64,000 nt of DNA, taken from positions 8,907,501 through 8,971,500 of the forward strand of contig NC_056535.1 in NCBI RefSeq assembly GCF_910596095.1, written 5' to 3'. Of this stretch, positions 1 through 9,800 are shown piece after piece; the first letter of the stretch is position 1, and the number at the start of each line of letters is the position of its first letter. A program made the translations under genes and the position numbers. The stretch comes from Thunnus maccoyii (lineage: Eukaryota > Chordata > Actinopteri > Scombriformes > Scombridae). The notes beneath the pieces are model-generated. The model was not told the origin of the DNA, made no database searches, and worked only from the letters and a program-made list of their open reading frames with translations.

Positions 1-384
1 TAAAGCTCAAAGTGGCTCCAGCATTCACCATCTTGGCAGTGCCTGACTCCGCCTAACTCCTGGCTAATCCAAAATGGGCAAAGAGGTGGAGCTGAGGCGG
101 GTTGCAACAACCAAGTTACAAGACTGGATTACATCTCCAGAGAACAAGTGTACTCTGACTTTTGGTAGTGATCCAATGTTTGTAGCAATTTTGGTCCCAT
201 AGTAAGCAATGGAAAAACACGTGTCAGAGCTGTTTTTTATGAAATATCTTGAAAATAACCATGCTAAAGACATCAAACCTAGGTCACAGGTTTCATATGC
301 TATAACCTTTCAAGGCAATGTTCAATTTCAAGGGCTGCTGAGCACTCCTGCAAGATTGTGTGCCAGTTGTAGGCGACACCTATG

Positions 385-1152
385 TTTTAAAATGCTTTTT
401 CTTTAAAGCAATATGAACATAAACTAAAGTCAGCTTCCATGTGCATGCAGGAGAAAGTCTGTAGCATTTCAGGCAATTTCTCCACCTGTGGCCTTGAGCA
501 GGCTACAAAAGTCTTTTTTTTTACAAAGGAGTTGGTAGATGTCCATCAAACTAATGCCTATCAATACCCCAGCAATTGGTCGTTGGAAAGCTTTAATTTG
601 GAGCTAATGGAAAAGTTACTGTTGAGATGTCGAAGGGATTTTTACAGACAATGATCTCACTAGGTGGCAGTTTCAGGGGGAAAAGTTTTGTCATTTATTA
701 GAATAGTACTCCACCAAGTTAGCATTTTGCACATATGACACTCTCAATGGACAGTTTTTTTAAAAAGATGCAAAATCGAATGCAGCAGAACCAGAGATAA
801 ATTCTGTGGTAATGTATCACAGAATCTGTAGTACTATATCATAGATTTATCACACAGTACATCTATGTTTCAAAATGCTAAAACTCTTTAAGGCAATATG
901 AATATAAACCAAAGTCAGTTTACATGTACACACAGAGGCAAATCTGTAGCATTTCAGGCAATTTCGCCACCTGCGGCCTTGAGTAGGCCACAGAAGTCTG
1001 GTAACCTCACTTCTTTCTAACTACACAACCCCAGATTTTCTTCATTTTCAAGTCTTCAGACCCAACCAACTTTTATTAATTTATTAGGCTTCTCTGGAGC
1101 CAAAAGGCAAAAGGCTTTACACAACTTTTTTCACATATGCAGTAGTATTCCT
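385..1152. repeat. Dispersed repeat with an internal direct duplication
   Basis: A segment of about 130 bp at 385-511 recurs at about 866-1000 with scattered mismatches. Both copies read 'gtagcatttcaggcaattt' followed by 'ccacctg.ggccttgag.agg'. A further motif at about 1110-1150 ('ggcttta.acaactttttt') recurs at 22884-22925 inside a rae1 intron, so at least part of this block is a dispersed genomic repeat. No open frame of note is present. The family is not identified. Confidence 0.6.
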
Positions 1153-1171
1153 AAATCGGTGGAGTTTCCCT

Positions 1172-1557
1172 TTAAAGGACCAGTGTGTAAAATTTAGTGG
1201 CATCTAGCGGAATGGAACGGAATGTAATAAAATATTCATAAGTGTGTTTTAATTAGTGTGTAATCGAATGAAAATACGAATCGTTGTGTTTTCGTTACCT
1301 TAGAATGAGCCCTTTTTATCTACATAGGGAGTGGGCTGTCTTCCATGGAGGCCGCCATGTTGCACCGTCCAGAAGTAGCCCAGAATGGAAAAACCAAACA
1401 CCGGCTCAAGAGAGGGCCTTTTGGGTTTTTCGCGAGTTTCACGGCCACCATAGGTTCTCCTACATGCTTGGAAGGGGAGGAGGAAGGGGTATTCATTTGG
1501 TTGCAAGCTGCAACCTCACCACTAGATGCCACTCAATCTTACACACTGGTCCTTTAA
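1172..1557. mobile_element. MITE with 40-bp terminal inverted repeats and TTAA ends
   Basis: The left end reads TTAAAGGACCAGTGTGTAA and continues to a 'tagtggcatctag' block. The right end (about 1518-1557) is its inverted copy with only a few mismatches. The outermost TTAA on each side (1172-1175 and 1554-1557) fits a TTAA target-site duplication, as used by piggyBac-type elements. There is no transposase, so this is a non-autonomous element of about 386 bp. The open frames inside it (about 70-94 codons) are incidental. Confidence 0.75.
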
Positions 1558-1820
1558 GCATATTTTAAAGAGAGAGACAGTGACAGACAGAGAGTCTGAA
1601 TAAAAAACATAATTTTCTCCATCTCGCTGCCTTGTTTGTGAGGATAGAAAGCACACCAATATGTGTTTCTTCTACTTTTCAGATCGTGACAACATTGGAC
1701 CCATCTATCTGAAATGCTTGCCAAGAGATTAATGGAATCTGTGTCACATGATCACTACACCTCCTCAACTTCTGCAGGACAGCATGCAGCGCCAGTGTGA
1801 GTGACAGTGAGTGTGAGCCA

Positions 1821-4418
1821 ATGAACTTCACACCAAACCCGACTCTTGTCCCAGACAGGGACAGCCTCCCACTCAAAAAGAGGGACCAAAGACAGAGCAC
1901 ACCACAGCAGCAGCAGCAGCAGTGTGATGCTGCAACATTCAAGGTGCCCTACCCTTACAAGAGCCACAGTGAGTTTAAGATAAAACACACCAGCCCGTTC
2001 CAGCCCGTACCAAGACGGGTTCCTGCACTCTATCAACCATGGATGCAGACACATGCATCCACCAGGTCCAAACCTCACGTCCTCTCAGCGTTCAGGGAGC
2101 ATCATGGCTGGGCAGAGTGGAGGGAGTTCAACCCCCTGCATCCTGGATGGGACTTTTCTCACCACTATCAGCACCACGGTCACTTGCCCAGCCACCACAG
2201 AGAAATCAGCCTCCACCCGAGCCATTCACACCACCCCTCCAGATTCAACCCAGTCTCCCCGGTCACTGAGGGTTTCCATTGGGTGGGTGGAGAATACAGC
2301 TGGGAGCAGCTCAAGACATTAAGGGACAAGAGTTTTATCACAGAGAGGCAGAGCAACGGGAGGAATAAAGGACCTTATATGAGAAGAAAAGACAGAAGAG
2401 ACGAGTATTTTCCAAGAGTTGAAAAACCAAGTCCTCCATCGTTGAGTACATACCTACCTCACTCTCCATATGGGGACCTTACACTGCAACATGATTTGTT
2501 GCACAAATCAACAAAGGTTCTCAAACATCCTGCTTCTGGACCGTCATTACATTCCTTCATAAGAGTTTCTCCTGATAACTTAAACAACACATGCACGTCC
2601 ACAACAGAGGATGCATCAAGATCTCCTGCCCTCCCCTCCTCCGAGCGAACCAATGCCTCCTCATCCTCCTCTTCCTCCTCTTCCTCTCCGAACCGTTTTC
2701 CCTGGCTGCTCCCTCACTTTGTGGCCGGCTCTCTGATCGAGCTCAGGGACGGGCGACTGAGAAGGGTGGAACACCTGCAGACGGAGGATTTCCTGCTTGG
2801 TTCACTGGCCTGTCCAGACTTGCGCCTGAGCTGTTGCACAGTGCAGAGCATCTCCCCCTCTGCCTCCCCTTCTTCCATCTCACGCCTCCTCATCCTGTTG
2901 CATGACCAGCAGTCCCAGGTGAAGCACAAGAGAGGGAAAGAAAAGGAAAATCACTTTCACTGTTTTACACCATTCATAGCTGACCCTCCACCAGCAGCTG
3001 TCTTTATTCTCATTAAGTAGTGTATCTATCAAATGCTGCAACTGGAAATGACTGTATACAGTCTTTGAACTTGATGTTCCATCACTTTTAGATGAATGGG
3101 GTTAAGATATATAGTACAAATTCTAACATCATCAAATTTTTAATGAGAAAAGGCCTGTAGTCAAGCTTGGACTATAACATGTGAAAGGATAGGGCTGGTG
3201 GTGGTCCTTGTTGTTAACAAAGCCCATTAAAAGACCAAAACTAAGACTGCAACGATTAGTTGATTAATTGATTAGTTGATCGAAAGAAATGTAATACATT
3301 TCTTAAACTCATTTTTCAAGCAAGAGTGCCAAATGTTCTCTGGTTACAGCTTACAGTCAGACAAAACAAAAGTTGCAAATTGAAGATGTCACCAAGAAAT
3401 TGTGAATGCCACTTTGTCACAATTTTTTTTGTATTTCACTGACAAAACGATTGATCAATTTATGAAGAAAATAATCACAGATTAATCAATGATGAAAATA
3501 ATTGTTAGTTGCAGTCCTAATCAAAACCAACAATTAATTGATCCGCATACATAGTAGCACCAAATGTGTATTGATCCTGAAAATAGAAAATTGTCCCCAA
3601 CAAATGCAGTGTCCTGTTTGAGCTGCATTCACCCAAAAATATAGTACCCGGCTATTTCACCAGATAACCTAGCCTTGTAAAAAACTGAAACTATGTATTT
3701 GTGACGCATGTCTAAAGATTTACATCTTCAGTTGGAAGTAGTATGGACTAACACATTTTCAGTTTTGGTCTCCTCTCATCTGATTTGTTGACAATAACAG
3801 AATATAAGTAGAATGACAGCATCATTATCCTTTAAGCAATAAGCTGATATGTACCAGACTGCATTTAAACTAAAGGTCTCTCTATATCTTAGGTGTGTGG
3901 GTGGTTTCAAAAAGGGTATGAAATCATTAAAGACTTTTCTCACCATAAATCAGCACAAGTAATCTCTTCAAACTGGAACAACAACACCCCCTAGTGGGTA
4001 AATGTACAAGCTGCATTTCTCTCTAATCGCACTGTTGCTGTGTCTTCTTCTCCTCCAGGAGTTGGTGGACGTCTATGTGGAGTATCCATTCTTTGTGCGT
4101 GGACAGGGCTGGTCCTCCTGCAGCCCTCAGAGAACTGCCCGTCTCTGTGGCCTGCAGTGCCGCCAGCTCAGTGTGGGGGACGTCTGCCTGGCTCTCACCC
4201 CTGTCTCAGCCCCCCAGCCTTCACCGTCAGCCACCCCGGAGGCTGAAACCTCACCCAGGAAATCAGAGGGAGAGTGTGGGTCTTTAAAGGCATCAAGCCC
4301 CCAGGTTCCCCCAGGGCCAGAGAGTCCAGCCAGGGGGCAGAAGAAGGAGGCAGAGGCAGTCCGGAGGAGACACTATTCAGCCCCTGAGCTACGAGGTCCA
4401 GGCACCAATTGCATATAG
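1821..4418 (+). CDS. Ataxin-1 family protein (AXH domain), two coding exons
   Basis: The coding exons are 1821-2918 and 4059-4418 (GT-AG intron, phase 0), giving 485 residues. The start is the first in-frame ATG; an in-frame stop lies at 1749 and a likely 3' splice site at 1681, so a non-coding 5' exon is expected upstream. Residues near the N terminus read LPLKKRDQ, like the CLPPKKR segment of ATXN1/ATXN1L, followed by six Gln from (CAG)6 at 1905-1922. A Ser run precedes the AXH domain (about residues 292-414: 'HFVAGSLIEL', 'LQTEDF', 'VEYPFFVRGQGWSSC', 'LSVGDVC'). The intron falls inside AXH, where I recall ATXN1 also being split. The C terminus has RRRHYSAPE, matching RKRRWSAPE of ATXN1 (nuclear localisation and 14-3-3 motif). 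AXH proteins are nuclear co-repressors that bind Capicua; that role is inferred here. The protein is much shorter than ATXN1 or ATXN1L (about 690-815 residues), and orthology is unresolved. Confidence 0.88.
3243..3519. mobile_element. Non-autonomous element, 'ggctgcaac' family, copy 1
   Basis: This AT-rich element lies in the intron of the ataxin-1-family gene. It begins 'gactgcaacgattagttg' and ends 'attgttagttgcagtccta', so its ends are inverted copies of each other. Related copies are at 31734-32043, 39642-39879 and 61274-61563. It has no coding capacity. I recognise the type as a common teleost MITE but cannot assign a superfamily. Confidence 0.65.
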
Positions 4419-5560
4419 TGAAGAGGGGAGCAAGTCAGTCTCTTTTAAGCTCTGCTATATTCAGCCTATATTTATTGTCTCTCTACCTCCTAAATCCTTT
4501 TTCAGTGCTTGATTGTGTTTTGAATTTGTATCTGAGGAAAAAGAGCTAAAGAGGAAAGATCTCAGGATCCCCTAGAGGTAAACTTATATTAGCACTGTAT
4601 TTATCAAGGTAAGTCAGGGATCATATACTGACTATGTGAGTTGAATCTGAGTTAAACATTACATTTTCAGTAAGCTTGAGCAAAGAGCAAGTCATGACAG
4701 AATTCACATGTTGAAAAGCTCTTCAGTACAGTTTTGTGAGAAACTGGGGGAACCTAGGTGTAAATCTTTGTTGCCATAGAGAGAAACCCTAGAGCTGTTC
4801 CAGTGACAATGAACTTGAGAAAGATCTTGTAGGCTCAAAGAATATTGGTTGAGTTTAAAGTGAGCGTTCAAATGATTGCAAGCAGTTCTGACAAAATCAG
4901 CCCACATTCCTTGAAGAGCACAGAAAGCTTCTCCCTCAGGTCTTTCACTGCTGATGATATCATTTAGAGTTTATCTCTCTTCTGCCTAATATTATGTAAG
5001 AGTTCTTCATGAACCCACATGATAGATTTCATTCCAAATTAATGCAATTCATTATTCCTCAGTTTAAGTGAATATTCACATTGACAATCAACTCTCTTTC
5101 TGATTGTATCAGCAAGATTTAGTGCTCTAAATCTTCTACCTCTATTTTCTATTTAAGGTAAAAATCTGTGTTTGGGCAGTGTTGTAATATGCTATGCTGG
5201 AAGCTTTCAGCTTCTCGGTGAATGTCAGTGTGAATGCCTCATTTGCTTGGTTGTTACAGCATATAGCAGCTTTGCTTTTTGTACTGATGCCCCTTTTAAA
5301 ATGTTTGTCCCAATATTAAAAGTGGAGATGCTTGTGTTATTCTAAGTACTCTAAGGGCACAATTTGTGAATGGTGTACAGTGCGATACATGGTTCACATT
5401 TTGACAATCAGCTGAATGTGAGAAAATTTAAATGTGGACCACAGGGACTCGATCTGATGTCATAGTCAGAGCACACAGGTGGCTGTACAAACAGATCAGG
5501 TCTTTAACTTGTGAAACAGTTTGCTTTCTGTGAAATAAAAATGTTGTGTAAAATTTCCTG
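4419..5560 (+). other. Probable 3' UTR of the ataxin-1-family gene
   Basis: No coding sequence is visible. Candidate polyadenylation hexamers are ATTAAA near 5314 and AATAAA at 5534-5539, so a 3' UTR of about 0.9-1.1 kb is likely. The exact end is an inference. Confidence 0.45.
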
Positions 5561-5653
5561 CAAGTTTTTTAAAAGTTTTACAAAAATCTTCATAAACTAT
5601 TCATCACTAAAAAAAGATTAATTTACTAGTTGACAGAATACTATAAAGACCAT

Positions 5654-5819
5654 TTAGTAGCTGTTCTAGAGCTTTCCAGTATATCACTCAATCTTCTTCA
5701 GGAAGTGGAGAAATACATAAAGTTGAACATTTTGCAATTGTTCGTGTTCAAATTCCCATTTTTCTCCTCTGTTGAGGAAGATCGTGTTACATGATTGAAA
5801 GCTCCAGAACAGCTATTAA
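5654..5819. mobile_element. Fold-back (palindromic) MITE
   Basis: The left arm is 5654-5714 and the right arm 5758-5819. The reverse complement of the right arm matches the left over about 60 bases (shared 'tagctgttct.gagctttc' at the tip), with a loop of about 45 bases. There is no coding capacity. It lies in the 3' intergenic space between the convergent ataxin-1-family gene and bmp7. Confidence 0.65.
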
Positions 5820-5972
5820 ATTATCCTTGTGGTGAGGTCAAGAGTGAACTTTCAATCTCAAAATGTATTAAAATGACTAGCAGAGGGTGTTGTGAATGCC
5901 ACTGTAAGGAACATTACTGAGGTCAAATGAGGTAAAAACATCACACCTACGTCTTCTTTGATAGTTACAATT

Positions 5973-5978
5973 TATTCG
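5973..5978 (-). terminator. bmp7: Polyadenylation signal of bmp7
   Basis: AATAAA on the minus strand lies about 920 bases downstream of the bmp7 stop codon and gives a plausible 3' UTR of 5.95-6.90 kb. The call rests on the hexamer and its position only. Confidence 0.5.
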
Positions 5979-6898
5979 ACTACTTTAATCTGACAAAATA
6001 AAATTACAGCCTCTCTTTGCCCTCCTGCAGCTCTGGTCTGATGCCAGAAGGCAGCTGCAGTGGGGGTGATGGTGCAAAACCTGATGTCTGTCTCATGAAG
6101 ATGAATTACTGACATCTTGCAGACTGTATGCCTTTCTCAAGCCCGATGATATACTGTATGTCTGCACCAGGAGAAGCCGGGCCTTTCAATCCCACACACC
6201 GTTATTAACAGTCTCGGCTGTCATTCTTTACAGAGCTCCTCTACATCAGCAGCACACAGACACGCTGCCAGATGTCTTACTCCTGATCCGGTCCAACTGG
6301 CCTGCTGAACACCTGTTCAACACCACTTAAGTTTGTTACAGAACACAGATTTTTTTCTTTATCAGGACTCAAGTTTATCCAGCTGTTCCGAAAGACAAGA
6401 TTCAGTGGTTTAACAGGAAGATGGAGATCCAAAGTTGTATGAGCTGTGAGGTCTGTTATCAAATGCACATTTTCACCCAGGCAACATTTTATATCGTCAT
6501 ACCTGATGGTCACAACAGAATTCAAATGCAGATACAGTTTGTGTTATATAATCTCTGCCAACAGGGATAAATATGAGTAACTTTTTACTTTCTTAAATGT
6601 TTTGTTTCTGAAGAAACCTCTCTGGGTCATTTTAGTGCAAACTTTCCAAGTCACACTGAAAGGAAAACATAAGAAAATCCTTTGTTCAACCTTCCTCTGT
6701 GACCAGTTCTAATTGGTTTGCGGTAGTGGTTAATACTGCGTGGGCGGTTCAGCTGCTGGTCATAAATACAATCCCCAGATTAAAGCTCATTCTGTGACAG
6801 GCAGTCAGTCATCTCTTGTATCTGGTCCCTTCGCGTCCTCCTTTCTTAAGTGTCCCTCTGGATTTGCAGAACTCATGGGAGGGGAGGGGGGCGAGCGG

Positions 6899-9800
6899 TC
6901 AGTGACAGCCACAGGCTCTGACCACCATGTTGCGGTACTTCTTGAGGATTACGTTGGAGCTGTCATCAAAGTAGAGCACTGAGATGCCATGGAGCTGTGT
7001 GGGGGCACAGCAGGGCTTGGGCACCGTCTCCGGGTTGATAAAGTGCACCTGCAGTTAGAAGAAGCATAAATCAGCTGTCACAGAGAGTGGAGTCTGCAGT
7101 AAAAGGGACTGTCATCAGGGACTGTTCGGGACTTACCAGAGTTTGCACAATAGCGTGATTGGTGGCATTCATGTAGGAGTTGAGAGGGAAGGCGCACTCC
7201 CCCTCACAGTAGTACGCAGCATAGCCTTCTGGTGCTATGATCCAGTCCTGATAAAGATAAAACCACAGACAAAGGTTCAGTTAAATGTCACTTTTTGAAC
7301 TTAGATGAAGTGAAATTAAATAAGGTTCTGTATTATACCTGCCATCCCAAATCTCTGAAACTGACATACAGCTCATGCTTTTTACATCCCTCTTTGGAGA
7401 TGCCCAGATTATCTGAAATTGAAAACATGCAAATGTTAAGTTGGTGAGTATTAAATGCCAATGAGTCAAAGTCATTATTGGCCATGACTAGTGTCTATGG
7501 TGATTTGAAGGGGTCAGACACCTGTTGCAGCCTCCACTGCCTTTAGTGCATCATGTACAGTCTTCTGGGATCTGGAGCGGTTAGACTGGCGTCCCTTATG
7601 GCCGTGGGCAGAGCGGATGCTGCGGAAGCGAACCTCATTGGCTTTGAAGAAGGCAACCATGAAGGGCTGCTTGTCCTGGGGTCCACTGCCCGTCAACAGT
7701 CCCGCCAGCTGGGGGCTCCTCCTCTGGCCTACAGGGGGAGACAGGGATCAGGAGGGGGAACAAGACTTATGAGTCTCAACCAACCACTGAATATGGCAAT
7801 AACACACATCTGAGTTTCTACTTAACAATAAATTTTTCATCCTAATATGACCACAACAACCACAATCATGACTTGAACTCTGTAAGCAGCCACTACACAG
7901 ATTTACTCAATATGTGATGATGTTCTTTGTAACATTAAATCACTACTCTACACAAAGGCTGTAGTCTTTAGACTGTTGTTGCTAGTTAATGTATGGCAGT
8001 GACTGACCATGTCTGTCCTCCAGGACCAGGTGCAGGCCAAGGTTCTGCTCAGGGTTGACCACCCAGAGGTTACTAGTGGCGGTAAGGTCAAAGACCAGCC
8101 AGCCCTCCTCTGCAGCCCACACTTCACGCTGGTCCAGCAGCAGCAGCTCCACTTCACTGAGGGGAGAATGATATGTAATTATATAATTAAGTCAAGGCAG
8201 ATCCACATTTCAGCCAACATGTGCCTACCCCATCAAAACACAGGTTTTCAGCGGTGTACTCCTTTAATAAGATGCCTCTTTTTACACTGACTGAAATCAC
8301 AGGTTCTTGGAAGTTTTCTTGGACGCAGCATCAAAGAAGATGAAGAAAGAAAACTTCCAAGCGTCTCTGCTTGCAATTGCGTTGCCACACAACAATAACA
8401 GAAACACAACAGTGATGAAATGTCCACTGTGATGAGTTATGTATTTCTTGTAGAAACTTGCTCAAGTTTCTGCAAATTGATCTAATTTCTAATGGAAATT
8501 AATAGAAACCAATGGCAGCCTGGACGGTGGGAAAACAACATAAAAGCGAATGGTATGTTTGGCTGTCATGTCAATTATACATAATTAGTATTTAATAGGC
8601 TAAAAAAATGCAAAACTAAAGTTTGTAGTTTGTTTTTGTCTGTACATCCATACTGAGTGAACAGTGTAGGATTTTTTTGTACATATTCACCCAATTTAGG
8701 ACAATGCAGCAGAAATATTGCATAAAGGCAACCAAGAAATTTTATGACCAAACAGTGGAATGTTGTAGATGTACGGAGCCCCCAAGGGGGAAGAAAAAGA
8801 TGAGCCAAGTCAGACAGCTGACCTCAGTCCAACTGAGAATGTGTTTCATTCACTGAAGACCACGCTAAAGGCAAAAAGCCCTGACAATAAGTAAGAAGTA
8901 ATTATGGCTGCAGTACAACAGGCCTGCTAGAGCATCACCAGGGAAAATACTAATTGTCTGCTGATGTCCATAGTTTATAGACTTCAGACTGTCATTGACT
9001 GTAAGGGAACCAAATATGAACATGATAACTTGTCCAATTATGTTCAGTCCCCTAAAATTGTGAGACTGTGTATAAAAAGGGCTACAATTTCTACACTGTT
9101 TGTCAGATAAAGTAAAATCAAAGCTGTGAGTCAACCAAAGTGTTGGAGTACTGAGCCACCACAACAGAAATGTGCCAACAGAATTATTTCTGACTGCACA
9201 CTAAATACAGTACACTCAATCAGGCTTAATCTAATTTGCAAAACAGAAAAAGAATTAAGAAATACTTCATTTTTCATTGTCTTTTGCATTTTCTTTCTCT
9301 TTTTCCTAGGCTTTGTAACACAAAACCTAATTCAGCAGAAAGGAAATATGTATTGCAAAATAATACAAACAATTATTTAAATTCAAGGTTGAATTTTGTC
9401 ATTTCAGCCTCAGAAAATATGTAGCAATCTGAACATCCAGTATAAATCCCCATCAACAGGTAACACCTTGAACACCCTGAAAAATTATCAAAGGAGCACT
9501 TTCTTAACATCGCAGAAGAAAAATCCTACACTATGTGTTGTCTTAAGGGTAGATTTCACAGACAATAGGTATGTTTACAGATTGAGTTTCAGACCCTCAG
9601 GCAGACGTCTGTCTTTGTCCTGCTGCCTGCTCGTCTGTGTGGAGTGGCCTTTATTTGTGTCTGTGAATGACAATGGTGTTGCCCTTAACACCGTCGTCAG
9701 CCCTGCTGTCACCGATGAAGGACGTTAAACCTACTGCCCCTCCATTCACCCATGTCCCCCCCGGCAGGCTGCGGCAAGCAGGTAAATGGAGTAGAGAGAC

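Noticed and set aside
1284-1568. 94-codon and other frames at 1.3-1.6 kb
   Set aside because: They lie inside the non-autonomous TTAA MITE and encode nothing recognisable.
1797-1820. Eight-codon N-terminal extension of the ataxin-1-family frame
   Set aside because: It begins with GTG, not ATG; the first in-frame ATG is at 1821.
1905-1922. Expanded polyglutamine tract
   Set aside because: Only six CAG codons are present, far below any disease-type length.
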